NCBI RefSeq assembly: GCF_006094275.1
Contig: NZ_CP034412.1
Span: 1,364,001-1,428,000 of the forward strand
Origin: Glutamicibacter creatinolyticus
Lineage (GTDB): Bacteria; Actinomycetota; Actinomycetes; Actinomycetales; Micrococcaceae
DNA: 64,000 nucleotides
Direction: 5' to 3'
Positions 26,822 through 35,896 of the stretch are shown one piece after another (position 1 is the first letter of the stretch; every line of letters starts with the position of its first letter). Under the pieces are notes generated by a model that saw only the letters and a list, made by a program, of their open reading frames with translations, did no database searches and was not told the DNA's origin. The translations under genes were made by a program, and so were the position numbers.

Positions 26822-28461
26822 GCGAGCGCAAACGGCAGCGTGCCGCATCAAATCTGACCGAACAGATCAATGCTTTGAACCAGGCGCTGGAACTCGGTGG
26901 CGACTTTATGGATCCAGTCCACTACCAGGAGAGCCAGGCTGTGCTGGACAAGGCAGCGGCACGGCGAGAACTGTCGGCCGAGCACACCGTCATCGGACTC
27001 TTCGGGGCCACCGGCAGCGGCAAGTCCAGCTTGTTCAATGCCCTGGTTGGGAAGGACATCGCGCTGACCGGCGTGGTACGTCCCACCACCCGCGCTGCGG
27101 TGGCCGCCGTATGGAAGCCGGAGAACGCGGCGGAACTGCTCGATTGGCTGCAAGTTCCAGAACGCCACAGTATGACTGAACCGCTGCAGGGAGCGGCCTC
27201 CAGCCGCAAGGCGGCGCACACCAGCGGATTACTGCTGTTGGATTTGCCGGACATGGATTCCACCTCCGTTGAACATCACCAGATCGCCGCACGACTTGCC
27301 GGGCAGGTGGACTTTCTCATTTGGGTGCTGGATCCGCAAAAGTACGCTGATGCCAGCATCCACCACGGCTATTTGTCCAGCCTGGGCGCCCAAGCAGGCA
27401 ACCTGATGGTGGTGCTGAACCAAATCGACACCCTCTCACCAGCCGACCGGGAGGACGTCCTGGCCTCACTGAAGAACCTGCTGAAGGACCAGGGGCTGAA
27501 GGACGTGCCAGTCGTGGTGGCTTCAACATTGACCGGGGAAGGCGTAGAGGAAGTGCGAAGCCAGATTGTCACCGTCATGCGACGGCATGAACTGGCAACG
27601 CAGCGGATTCGCAACGATGTTGACGCCATTGCCCGGCAGTTGGAGGAGGAGCTTCCCGCCTCCCGGGTTTCCCTACCGGGAAAATCATCTCAACAACAGC
27701 TGGAGCGAAGCGTGGCTGCGGCCCACGGAACCGAGAGAATCGCTGACGCGGTGGGCACGTCCTACCGATTGCGGGCCGCCAAGAGTACTGGCTGGCCGTT
27801 GACGTCCTGGCTCACCCGTTTGCGAAACGACCCGTTGCAGCGAATGAATCTGGGCCGAAACGAGAAACCTAGCGACCTGTCCCTGACCTCGCGGCCAGAA
27901 CTGTCCGCGGGGGAGGTGGCCGCGGTTGACCGGGCAGTGGAAGGCTATGTTCACCAGGCCACCGAGCCGATGCCGCCAAGCTGGCGCCAACCGTTGATGG
28001 ATGACATGTCGGAGGCCGGAGAGCGGATGGAAGGGCCAATCGACCTGGCGATTGCCTCGACGCCGCTGGGAGTGGAAAAAGGTTCCTGGTGGTGGCCGCT
28101 GATCAAAATCCTGCAATGGGTAAGCGTTGTGCTCGCCGCTGCAGGTGCCCTGTGGCTCGGCGCGCTGGCTGCCGCCCAGTTCATGCAGTTCTCCTTGCCC
28201 GAACCACCACGAATTGAGGGAATTGCGATTCCCACCCTGCTGCTGCTCGGCGGTATCCTAGTAGGTATTGTGCTTGGCCTTGGCGGCTCGATTTTCAATC
28301 GGCTACTCGCTAGGATCAAGCGCAAGAAAGCCTTGGGGAACTTGAACAAGTCAGTAGCGCAGGTCGTGCGGCAGGAAGTCGTGGATCCAACAGGGGAACA
28401 CGTGGATCGATACAACAGCTTCGCCGGAATGATTCGCCAAGCAGCAAAGAGAGTGCAATAG
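26818..28461 (+). CDS. Dynamin-like GTPase with C-terminal membrane segments, second of a pair
   Basis: 547 residues, TTG start overlapping the stop of the preceding gene (TTGA), so translation is probably coupled. The G domain has GLFGATGSGKSSLFNALVG (about 60-78), VRPTTRAAVAAV, LLLLDLPDMDSTS and the specificity motif VVLNQIDTL (N-x-I-D). A long helical part leads to two strongly hydrophobic segments at about 425-450 and 468-492, consistent with a membrane hairpin, and a short basic tail. It is related to its neighbour and probably forms a hetero-oligomer with it. YfjP-like GTPases are the nearest general description; the cellular role is not established from sequence. Confidence 0.75.
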   Translation: MSERKRQRAASNLTEQINALNQALELGGDFMDPVHYQESQAVLDKAAARRELSAEHTVIGLFGATGSGKSSLFNALVGKDIALTGVVRPTTRAAVAAVWKPENAAELLDWLQVPERHSMTEPLQGAASSRKAAHTSGLLLLDLPDMDSTSVEHHQIAARLAGQVDFLIWVLDPQKYADASIHHGYLSSLGAQAGNLMVVLNQIDTLSPADREDVLASLKNLLKDQGLKDVPVVVASTLTGEGVEEVRSQIVTVMRRHELATQRIRNDVDAIARQLEEELPASRVSLPGKSSQQQLERSVAAAHGTERIADAVGTSYRLRAAKSTGWPLTSWLTRLRNDPLQRMNLGRNEKPSDLSLTSRPELSAGEVAAVDRAVEGYVHQATEPMPPSWRQPLMDDMSEAGERMEGPIDLAIASTPLGVEKGSWWWPLIKILQWVSVVLAAAGALWLGALAAAQFMQFSLPEPPRIEGIAIPTLLLLGGILVGIVLGLGGSIFNRLLARIKRKKALGNLNKSVAQVVRQEVVDPTGEHVDRYNSFAGMIRQAAKRVQ

Positions 28462-28468
28462 GTTTAGA

Positions 28469-29485
28469 GTGACTGATCACGTACAGACTTCCGAACGCAC
28501 CGTGGCAAACATCGGCGAAAGCGGAATTCTTCAAGTCATTCTCCCCATCTTCAAATCCCAGGGTGTCGTGCTCGGCCCCGGGGATGACGCCGGCGTCTTG
28601 CAGATCCGCACCGGTGAAGTCCTGGTGACCGTGGACACCATCGTCGAGGACCAGGATTTTCGGCTGAAATGGCCCAGCGGCGCGGTGCATGAGGCCTTTG
28701 ACATTGGATGGAAGTCTGCCGCCCAGAACCTCTCAGACATCAATGCCATGGGTGGCCAACCCACCGGCGTGGTCATTTCCCTATCGCTGCCCGGCGAGAC
28801 GAGCATCGGTTGGGTTGAGGATTTCGCCCGCGGGTTCGCCCAGGCACTGCATGAGCTGAGCGAACACCCGATCGTCGTACTCGGTGGAGACCTGGGGCTG
28901 TCCAAGGAAATCTCCGTCACCACCACTGCGCTCGGAGAGACCAGCAAGGGACGGGTGCTGCGCAGCGGCGCGAAGCCGGGGGATGTCGTGGCGGTGGCTG
29001 GCCGGGTTGGTATGGCCTCGGCGGGCCTGGCGCTGCTGGACAAACCCGATTCCGAGCACTCGTGGAGCCGTGCTCTGCGCCGCGTGGTGCAGGGCCAATG
29101 CCGCCCGGTGCCACCGTTGGAATCCGGTCCGCGGGCAGCCGAAGCCGGTGCCACCGCGATGCTTGACCTTTCCGACGGCCTGATGATTGATGCCCAACGT
29201 CTGGCAACCGCCAGCGAGGTGACACTCGCATTGGATTCCCAGCCACTGGCCGACTTCGCCCGCCGGCTGCAGCCAGCGGCCGACTTCCTGGGTGAGGAAG
29301 CCATGCAGTGGGTTTTGTATGGGGGAGAGGACTTCGGATTGCTGGCGACCTTCCCCAAGGATGCCACCATTCCGGAGGAATTCAGCATCATCGGAAAGGT
29401 CGCAACGACGGGCAGCAAGGGGACCGCCATCACCATTGATGGGGAGCAAATGTCCACCAGCGAAGGGTTTGACCACTTTTCCTGA
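28469..29485 (+). CDS. thiL: Thiamine-monophosphate kinase
   Basis: 338 residues with a GTG start 7 bp after the GTPase gene. It phosphorylates thiamine monophosphate to thiamine diphosphate, the cofactor form. The family pattern is clear: GPGDDAGVLQ near residue 30, TVDTIVEDQDFR, the metal-binding SAAQNLSDINAMGGQPTG, VLGGDLG, LDLSDGLMIDAQRL near residue 230 and VLYGGEDFGLLATF. The length is usual. It converges with the IclR-type regulator gene 58 bp away. Confidence 0.94.
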   Translation: MTDHVQTSERTVANIGESGILQVILPIFKSQGVVLGPGDDAGVLQIRTGEVLVTVDTIVEDQDFRLKWPSGAVHEAFDIGWKSAAQNLSDINAMGGQPTGVVISLSLPGETSIGWVEDFARGFAQALHELSEHPIVVLGGDLGLSKEISVTTTALGETSKGRVLRSGAKPGDVVAVAGRVGMASAGLALLDKPDSEHSWSRALRRVVQGQCRPVPPLESGPRAAEAGATAMLDLSDGLMIDAQRLATASEVTLALDSQPLADFARRLQPAADFLGEEAMQWVLYGGEDFGLLATFPKDATIPEEFSIIGKVATTGSKGTAITIDGEQMSTSEGFDHFS

Positions 29486-29543
29486 CCGGTCACAGCGCCA
29501 GGTATAACCGCTGGCCTGCCCCGAATGCTGCTGCCGGGTGCTG

Positions 29544-30275
29544 CTAGTAAGCAGGTGCGTCCTCCTGGACGCGCAACAGCTCCGAGAGTTCGTCGGCCGT
29601 CTGGACGACCGCCTCGTGGTGGATCTTGCCTGGCTGACGGGTTAGACGCTCAATAGGGCCGGACATGGACAGGGCGGCGATCACCCTTCCGGACTGTCCG
29701 CGGACCGGCGCCGAAACCGAGGCGACACCCGGTTCGCGTTCGCCCAGCGACTGCGCCCAACCGCGGCGGCGCACCCCGGCAAGAATGGTGGGAGTGAAAC
29801 GGGCACTGCGCAACCCGTCGACCAGACGCTCGTTGTCTTCCCAGGCCAACAACACCTGGGCCGCTGAACCTGCCTTCATGGACAATTGCGTACCGACGGG
29901 GATGGTGTCCCGAAGTCCCACCGGACGCTCCGCACTGGCAATGCATACGCGGTATTCCCCCTGCCTGCGGAAGACCTGGGTGCTTTCGCCGGTCTGGTCA
30001 CGTAACCGAACCAACAGCGGGCCGGCCGCCGTGACCAATCGATCTTCACCCGCTGCCCCAGCCAATTCAACCAGTCGGTCACCGAGTTCAAAACGACCGT
30101 GCATGTCCCGCCCAACCAAGCCATGATGAGCCAGCGACTGGGCGATTCGGTGAACCGTGGGACGGGAGATGCCGGTAGCGTCCACGAGTTGGGCCAGGGA
30201 GAAGGGGCCCTGTTCCAGGGCGTTGAGTATCGCGACGGCCTTATCCAGCACGCCGACACCGCTGCTAGTTGTCAT
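29544..30275 (-). CDS. ndgR: IclR-family regulator next to leuCD (NdgR/LtbR-like)
   Basis: 243 residues. The ATG at 30275 is preferred to the one at 30284 because GGAAGG lies 9 bases upstream of it. The N-terminal winged helix-turn-helix (about 5-65) reads VLDKAVAILNALEQGPFSLA and ISRPTVHRIAQSLAHHGLVG. The C-terminal IclR effector domain (about 75-235) includes RLRDQTGESTQVFRRQG and SVSAPVRGQSGRVIAALSMS. Divergent position next to leuC is the conserved context of NdgR (Streptomyces) and LtbR (Corynebacterium), which control leuCD and other amino-acid genes. A perfect palindrome in the gap is the likely operator. Gene name by synteny and family, not by tested function. Confidence 0.85.
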   Translation of the reverse strand: MTTSSGVGVLDKAVAILNALEQGPFSLAQLVDATGISRPTVHRIAQSLAHHGLVGRDMHGRFELGDRLVELAGAAGEDRLVTAAGPLLVRLRDQTGESTQVFRRQGEYRVCIASAERPVGLRDTIPVGTQLSMKAGSAAQVLLAWEDNERLVDGLRSARFTPTILAGVRRRGWAQSLGEREPGVASVSAPVRGQSGRVIAALSMSGPIERLTRQPGKIHHEAVVQTADELSELLRVQEDAPAY

Positions 30276-30290
30276 GGAAGACATCCTTCC

Positions 30291-30307
30291 ATCTCAATAT
30301 TTGAGAT
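30291..30307. promoter_or_regulatory. Palindromic operator candidate between ndgR and leuC
   Basis: ATCTCAA-TAT-TTGAGAT is a perfect inverted repeat with 7-bp arms, 16 bp from the ndgR start and 83 bp from the leuC start. The place and symmetry fit a dimeric IclR-type regulator acting on both genes. Confidence 0.6.
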
Positions 30308-30389
30308 TCAAGTCCGCATATTGGAAATCTCCGCCCAAGCGCTGGCACACTGGAAACTGTAGGAAGAACAAGTTGAAGGAGTGTGTCGT

Positions 30390-31838
30390 ATGTCTGCGCA
30401 GCAGTCACCCATGACACTGGCCGAGAAGGTCTGGAACGCCCACGTTGTGCGTCGCGGAGAAGGCGAAGGAGCTGCGCGTCAGCCCGATTTGATCTTCATT
30501 GACCTTCATCTACTGCATGAGGTCACCAGCCCGCAGGCCTTTGAGGGGCTGCGCCTGGCCGGTCGGAAGCTGCGTCGCCCAGATCTGACCATCGCGACCG
30601 AAGACCACAACACTCCCACGCTTGACATCGACAAGCCCATTGCGGATCTGACCAGCCGTACCCAGATTCACACCCTGCGGGATAACTGCAAGGAATTCGG
30701 GGTGCGCCTGCACTCGCTGGGCGACAAAGAACAGGGAATCGTGCACGTGGTCGGGCCCCAGCTGGGCTTGACCCAACCGGGCATGACCGTGGTGTGCGGT
30801 GACTCCCATACCTCCACCCACGGCGCCTTCGGTGCTTTGGCCTTCGGCATCGGCACCTCCGAGGTGGAACACGTCATGGCCACCCAGTCCCTGAGTCTGA
30901 AGCCGTTCAAGACCATGGCCATCAACGTGGAGGGAACACTCAAACCCGGTGTCACTTCCAAGGACATCATCCTGGCCGTGATTGCCAAGATTGGCACCGG
31001 CGGGGGACAGGGCTACGTCCTGGAATACCGGGGCTCGGCCATCCGATCCCTGTCCATGGATGCACGCATGACCATTTGCAACATGTCCATCGAAGCCGGC
31101 GCCCGTGCGGGTATGATCGCACCGGATGAGACCACTTTCGAGTACGTCAAGGGACGCCCACACGCGCCGGAAGGCGAAGACTGGGAAGCCGCAGTCGAGC
31201 ACTGGAAGACCCTGCACACCGACGAAGGCGCCGAATTCGACGCCGAAGTCTTCCTGAACGCGGACGAACTCGAGCCCTTCGTTACCTGGGGAACGAACCC
31301 GGGCCAGGGGGTGTCACTGTCGGACTCGGTGCCAGGTCCTGAGGACTTCGAGGACGAAAATGACCGTCAGGCCTGTGAACGCGCCCTGAAGTACATGGGG
31401 CTGGAAGCCGGAACCCCCATGAAGGACATTCGGGTGGACACCGTGTTCCTGGGCTCCTGCACGAACTCGCGCATGGAGGATCTGCGCGCCGCCGCAGAGA
31501 TCATTAAGGGGCGGGAAAAGGATCCGGACGTGCGCATGATCGTGGTCCCCGGCTCGGCTCGTGTTCGCCTGGAGGCAGAGGCCGAGGGCCTGGACAAGAT
31601 CTTCAAGGACTTTGGGGCCGAGTGGCGTTTCGCAGGGTGCTCCATGTGCCTGGGCATGAACCCGGACCAGCTCTCGGAAGGGGAGCGCTGCGCCTCAACC
31701 TCGAACCGCAACTTTGAGGGACGCCAGGGCAAGGGTGGGCGAACCCACCTGGTGTCACCACTGGTCGCCGCGTCCACGGCCATTCGCGGAACCCTGTCCT
31801 CACCCTCGGATGTCGCCCAGACTCCGGTTGCCGTCTAG
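30390..31838 (+). CDS. leuC: 3-isopropylmalate dehydratase, large subunit
   Basis: 482 residues from the ATG at 30390, chosen over GTG 30381 because AAGGAG (30375-30380) lies at the right distance. With LeuD it isomerises 2-isopropylmalate to 3-isopropylmalate. The [4Fe-4S] ligands are Cys357 in [13 protein letters not shown] and Cys417 and Cys420 in [35 protein letters not shown] and EDHNTPT are the usual aconitase-family active-site motifs. It heads the leuCD operon under the control of the divergent NdgR-like regulator. Confidence 0.96.
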   Translation: MSAQQSPMTLAEKVWNAHVVRRGEGEGAARQPDLIFIDLHLLHEVTSPQAFEGLRLAGRKLRRPDLTIATEDHNTPTLDIDKPIADLTSRTQIHTLRDNCKEFGVRLHSLGDKEQGIVHVVGPQLGLTQPGMTVVCGDSHTSTHGAFGALAFGIGTSEVEHVMATQSLSLKPFKTMAINVEGTLKPGVTSKDIILAVIAKIGTGGGQGYVLEYRGSAIRSLSMDARMTICNMSIEAGARAGMIAPDETTFEYVKGRPHAPEGEDWEAAVEHWKTLHTDEGAEFDAEVFLNADELEPFVTWGTNPGQGVSLSDSVPGPEDFEDENDRQACERALKYMGLEAGTPMKDIRVDTVFLGSCTNSRMEDLRAAAEIIKGREKDPDVRMIVVPGSARVRLEAEAEGLDKIFKDFGAEWRFAGCSMCLGMNPDQLSEGERCASTSNRNFEGRQGKGGRTHLVSPLVAASTAIRGTLSSPSDVAQTPVAV

Positions 31839-31852
31839 AAAGGAACGCTTCC

Positions 31853-32458
31853 ATGGAAAAGTTCACCTCTCATACCGGAATCGGTGTTCCCCTGCGCTCT
31901 AGCAACGTGGACACCGACCAGATCATCCCGGCCGTCTACCTCAAGCGCATTACTCGTACCGGTTTCGAGGACGCGCTGTTCGCCGGCTGGCGCAAGGATG
32001 AGAACTTCATCCTGAACCAGGAGCCCTACTCCTCAGGCAGCGTGTTGGTGGCGGGTCCCGACTTCGGCACCGGCTCTTCTCGTGAACACGCCGTGTGGGC
32101 CTTGAAGGACTACGGGTTCAAGGCAGTGCTCTCATCAAGGTTTGCCGATATCTTCCGGGGCAACTCCGGAAAACAGGGCTTGGTGGCGGCCCAGCTGGCT
32201 CAGGATGACATTGAGTTGATCTGGAAGGAACTGGACAACAATCCAGGTACGCAGATCACCGTGGACCTGGACTCCCGGACTGTCACCTGTGGTTCCCTGG
32301 TTGCCCCGTTCGATATTGACGACTACACCCGCTGGCGCCTGATGGAGGGGCTGGATGACATTGGTCTGACGCTGCAGCACGAGGACGCCATCACCGAGTA
32401 CGAGCAGTCACGACCTTCCTTCAAACCGAAGACCCTGCCAGCACGCACCGCCAGCTGA
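31853..32458 (+). CDS. leuD: 3-isopropylmalate dehydratase, small subunit
   Basis: 201 residues from ATG with AAAGGAA upstream, 14 bp after leuC. This is the swivel-domain subunit of isopropylmalate isomerase. Family motifs are [40 protein letters not shown] and [16 protein letters not shown]. The subunit is useless without LeuC, encoded just before it. A hairpin terminator follows. Confidence 0.96.
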   Translation: MEKFTSHTGIGVPLRSSNVDTDQIIPAVYLKRITRTGFEDALFAGWRKDENFILNQEPYSSGSVLVAGPDFGTGSSREHAVWALKDYGFKAVLSSRFADIFRGNSGKQGLVAAQLAQDDIELIWKELDNNPGTQITVDLDSRTVTCGSLVAPFDIDDYTRWRLMEGLDDIGLTLQHEDAITEYEQSRPSFKPKTLPARTAS

Positions 32459-32487
32459 CTCCTGCTATTCGGTCACATCATGCTGTG

Positions 32488-32537
32488 GGCGGCACCACCC
32501 GATTTCTCATTGGAAAGACGGCGGTGCCGCCTTTATT
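32488..32537 (+). terminator. Terminator after leuCD
   Basis: GGCGGCACC (32488-32496) pairs with GGTGCCGCC (32523-32531), followed by TTTATT. The remaining ~190 bp up to murA must hold its promoter, but I see no convincing -35/-10 pair there. Confidence 0.7.
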
Positions 32538-32724
32538 GCCTTCCAGCGCAGTGCTTTCCCAAGATGTGGTGTGAATTGCCTGATAAGACGGAAATAATGT
32601 GGACGGCTCGCAACGTTGGAACCAAGAGGACACAGGGCCAGGCGGTATGCTGGCTTAGTCCTATCCACTTTCGGAATCCGAAGGCAGTGGACAGTTTCAA
32701 CTACGTGATGAGGGTAATTCATTC

Positions 32725-34065
32725 ATGGGCAAGATCCTGACAATCCATGGTGGTGTGCCACTGAAAGGCACCGTAAGAGTTGGCGGAGCCAAGAACTTGG
32801 TCCCCAAGGCCATGGTTGCCTCTCTGCTCGGCAATACGCCCTCGGTCCTGCGCAACGTCCCGGAAATCAAGGACGTTTCAGTGGTACGCAGTTTACTGGA
32901 ACTACACGGGGTCAATGTCACGCAGGACCCGCAGACCGGGGACCTGACGATGGATCCCACCGACGCGAAGTCCGCCTCCAACCGCGCGATTGACGCCCAT
33001 GCTGGTGACTCGCGCATCCCGATTCTTTTCTGTGGCCCGCTGATTCATTCGCTCGGCCAGGCCTTCATCCCGGACCTGGGCGGTTGCCGGATTGGTGACC
33101 GACCCATCGATTTCCACCTGGATGTTCTGCGCGAATTCGGCGCCGTGGTTCACAAGGGTGAGGACGGCATCCGGATCTCCGCGCCCCAGGGCCTGTCCGG
33201 CGCCAAGCTCGATCTGCCCTACCCGTCGGTGGGCACCACCGAACAGGTACTGCTCTCGGCTGTTCGCGCCCGCGGCGTGACCGAGGTGCGCAACGCCGCT
33301 ATTGAACCAGAAATCCTGGACCTGATCGCGCTGCTGCAGAAGATGGGCGCCATCATCTCCGTGCACCGCGACCGGATCATCCGGATCCAGGGTGTGGATG
33401 AGCTCCAAGGCTATGACCATACCGCCCTGCCGGACCGCAATGAGGCTGCCTCATGGGCTTCGGCCGCACTGGTGACCAAGGGTGATATCTTCGTCGAGGA
33501 TGCCCAGCAACGGGACCTGACCGCCTTCCTGCACGTATACCGCCAGATCGGCGGAGAGTTCGAGGTCAAGCACAATGGCATCCGCTTCTACCACCCCGGT
33601 GGCGAGCTAAACCCGCTGATCCTGGAAACCGACGTCCACCCGGGGTTCATGACCGATTGGCAGCAGCCATTGGTGGTGGCCTTGACCCAGGCCAGCGGGG
33701 TATCGGTGATCCATGAAACCGTGTACGAAAACCGTTTCGGATTCACCGAGGCGCTGCAACGAATGGGCGCAACCGTCCAGGTTCACGTGGATTGCCTTGG
33801 TTCCACCCCCTGCCGCTTCGGCCACCGCAACTTCAAGCACTCGGCGGTTGTCATGGGCCCAGTCGACCTGCGCGGTACCGACGTGGATATCCCGGATCTG
33901 CGTGGCGGGTTCTCCCACCTGATCGCGGCCCTGGCCGCCGAAGGCACCAGCACCGTAACTGGAATTGAAATCATCAACCGCGGTTATGAGCACTTCACTG
34001 AAAAGCTCATCTCCCTGGGCGCCAACGTAGAGCTCCACGAAGCGGGAGTGAAGGTTGGCAGCTGA
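32725..34065 (+). CDS. murA: UDP-N-acetylglucosamine 1-carboxyvinyltransferase
   Basis: 446 residues from ATG. It adds enolpyruvate from PEP to UDP-GlcNAc, the first committed step of peptidoglycan synthesis in the cytoplasm. The catalytic loop GGCRIGDRPIDFHLDVLREF contains Cys121, the fosfomycin-sensitive residue. The start VPLKGTVRVGGAKNLVPKAM includes the conserved substrate-binding Lys-Asn. HPGFMTDWQQPLVVALTQA and DLRGGFSHLIAALAAEG are typical of the C-terminal half. plsC overlaps its 3' end by 11 bp and gpsA and ddl follow, giving an envelope operon. Confidence 0.95.
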   Translation: MGKILTIHGGVPLKGTVRVGGAKNLVPKAMVASLLGNTPSVLRNVPEIKDVSVVRSLLELHGVNVTQDPQTGDLTMDPTDAKSASNRAIDAHAGDSRIPILFCGPLIHSLGQAFIPDLGGCRIGDRPIDFHLDVLREFGAVVHKGEDGIRISAPQGLSGAKLDLPYPSVGTTEQVLLSAVRARGVTEVRNAAIEPEILDLIALLQKMGAIISVHRDRIIRIQGVDELQGYDHTALPDRNEAASWASAALVTKGDIFVEDAQQRDLTAFLHVYRQIGGEFEVKHNGIRFYHPGGELNPLILETDVHPGFMTDWQQPLVVALTQASGVSVIHETVYENRFGFTEALQRMGATVQVHVDCLGSTPCRFGHRNFKHSAVVMGPVDLRGTDVDIPDLRGGFSHLIAALAAEGTSTVTGIEIINRGYEHFTEKLISLGANVELHEAGVKVGS

Positions 34066-34855
34066 CAGCACGGTGAGCAAGGAACCGCTGAAGTCCAGGC
34101 TGATCTTTGCAGGCCTGGCCGGCGCCGTTCGGCCGGTGATGAATGCCTTGATCGGCAAGACCTGGAAGGGCTTTGACTCCCTTCCGCAGGGCGGCTTCAT
34201 CCTCTGCGTCAATCACGTCACCAAGATCGACCCGCTCGTGATTGGCCACGCCATGTACAGCAATGGCCGATTGCCGCGTTGGCTTGCCAAGGAATCATTG
34301 TTCACGGCCCCCGTGCTGGGATGGATCATGAAAGCCTCCGGACAGGTGCCCGTGGCGCGCAAGAGCAGCGCAGCCGGTGACTCACTGGTGGTGGCCAAGC
34401 AGGTGCTGGACGCGGGTGGGGTAATCATCATTTACCCAGAAGGGACGCTGACCCGCGATCCAAACCTGTGGCCCATGCGCGGGCACACCGGCGCGGCGCG
34501 GCTGGCCCTGCAGACCGGTGCCCCGGTTGTGCCCATGGCGCACTGGGGCGCCCAGGAACTGCTGCCACGCTACAGCAAGAAACTGAACCTGTTTCCGCGC
34601 AAGCACGTGGTGATCTCAGCCGGGCCCGCGGTGGACCTGGATGATTTGCGCAATGGCCCGAGGACCCGCAGCGTCCTGCAGGAGGCCACGGACCGCATTA
34701 TGCGTGAGGTGACCCGTTTGCAGGCCGAGCTGCGCGGTGAAGAGCCGCCAGCCAAGCTATGGGATCCCAGCGAGCACGGCCAGGCGGCCACCGGTTCCAG
34801 CTATGAAGCATCAACTTCTGTCACCGAAAAGAACAAGCCAGCCGTAGAGGACTGA
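34055..34855 (+). CDS. plsC: 1-acyl-sn-glycerol-3-phosphate acyltransferase
   Basis: 266 residues from TTG at 34055, chosen because GGGAG lies 6 bases upstream; GTG 34073 has no such site. It transfers an acyl chain to lysophosphatidic acid at the membrane. The acyltransferase box NHVTKIDPL (H-x4-D) is near residue 51, PVARKSSAAGD near 95 and IIYPEGTLTRDP near 127. The C-terminus ends in a Ser/Thr/Glu-rich tail. The start overlaps murA by 11 bp and the end is 3 bp before gpsA, so the four envelope genes are probably cotranscribed. Confidence 0.88.
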   Translation: MAADSTVSKEPLKSRLIFAGLAGAVRPVMNALIGKTWKGFDSLPQGGFILCVNHVTKIDPLVIGHAMYSNGRLPRWLAKESLFTAPVLGWIMKASGQVPVARKSSAAGDSLVVAKQVLDAGGVIIIYPEGTLTRDPNLWPMRGHTGAARLALQTGAPVVPMAHWGAQELLPRYSKKLNLFPRKHVVISAGPAVDLDDLRNGPRTRSVLQEATDRIMREVTRLQAELRGEEPPAKLWDPSEHGQAATGSSYEASTSVTEKNKPAVED

Positions 34856-34858
34856 AAA

Positions 34859-35896
34859 GTGCCGAATACCTTGCCACGTAAGATCGCCGTCATGGGTGCC
34901 GGAAGCTGGGGGACCACCTTCGCCAAGGTGCTGGCAGACGCGGTGGAGCATCATGACATTCCCGTGATGATCTGGGCGCGGCGTAGCGAAGCAGCGGCGG
35001 AGATCAACGAACGGCACACGAACTCGCGGTACCTGCGTGAAACCAAGTTGCCGGCGAATATCAGCGCCTCAAGTGACAAGGCCGAAGTACTTGCCCAAGC
35101 CGATCTGGTGGTTCTGGCCATCCCTTCGCAGTCCTTGCGCAGCGAGCTCGCTGAGTTCAAACAGTACCTGGAGACCGGGGCGGTGCTGCTGTCCTTGATG
35201 AAGGGTCTGGAGCGCGGTACCGATCTTCGCATGAGTGAAGTGATCGCCGAAGTCACGGCACTGCCACAGGACAAGGTCGCGGTGCTTTCCGGCCCGAACC
35301 TCGCCATGGAAATCGCCCGGGAGCAGCCAACGGCATCCGTCGTGGCGTGCACCGACCCGGAAGTCGCCACCTGGATTGCCGAACTCTGCTCGGCTCCGTA
35401 CTTCCGTCCCTACACAAATGATGACGTGCTGGGGGTTGAGCTCGGCGGTATTGTCAAGAATATTATTGCGCTGGCCGTGGGAATGTGCGATGGCATGGGG
35501 TTCGGGGACAACACCAAGTCCAGCGTCATTACCCGAGGTCTTGCCGAAACCACCCGCCTAGTTCTCTCCCTGGGCGGACGCATGGACACCCTGGCCGGAC
35601 TTTCCGGGCTAGGGGATCTGGTGGCCACCTGCTCATCGGCGCTGTCACGCAACAATACAGCCGGCCGCCTGTTGGGTCAGGGCCTGTTCCTGGAAGAGGT
35701 TAACGACCGCATGTCGCAGACGGCCGAAGGCATCAAATCAGCACGGGCCGTTTTTGACCTTGCCACGGCTCATGGGGTGGATATGCCCATCACCGAGGCC
35801 GTCACCATGGTTCTGGAGGGGAACTTGAGCGTGGAAAACATGGCCCAGCGCTTGCTGGCACGTGATCTTAAATCCGAAGGAGAGCTGCAGTCATGA
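34859..35896 (+). CDS. gpsA: Glycerol-3-phosphate dehydrogenase [NAD(P)+]
   Basis: 345 residues with a GTG start. It reduces dihydroxyacetone phosphate to sn-glycerol 3-phosphate, used by PlsB/PlsC-type acylation and, here, possibly by the TagD-like enzyme of the surface-polymer island. The dinucleotide motif is MGAGSWGTTFAKVLAD at the N-terminus. LSGPNLAMEIAREQPTASVV, ELGGIVKNIIALAVG with the catalytic Lys, and GLSGLGDLVATCSSALSRNN are family signatures. It overlaps ddl by 4 bp (ATGA). Confidence 0.95.
   Translation: MPNTLPRKIAVMGAGSWGTTFAKVLADAVEHHDIPVMIWARRSEAAAEINERHTNSRYLRETKLPANISASSDKAEVLAQADLVVLAIPSQSLRSELAEFKQYLETGAVLLSLMKGLERGTDLRMSEVIAEVTALPQDKVAVLSGPNLAMEIAREQPTASVVACTDPEVATWIAELCSAPYFRPYTNDDVLGVELGGIVKNIIALAVGMCDGMGFGDNTKSSVITRGLAETTRLVLSLGGRMDTLAGLSGLGDLVATCSSALSRNNTAGRLLGQGLFLEEVNDRMSQTAEGIKSARAVFDLATAHGVDMPITEAVTMVLEGNLSVENMAQRLLARDLKSEGELQS

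Noticed and set aside
28531-29493. Long minus-strand open frame opposite thiL (320 codons)
   Set aside because: thiL on the plus strand has all family motifs; the reverse frame is Ser/Pro/Arg-rich shadow coding.
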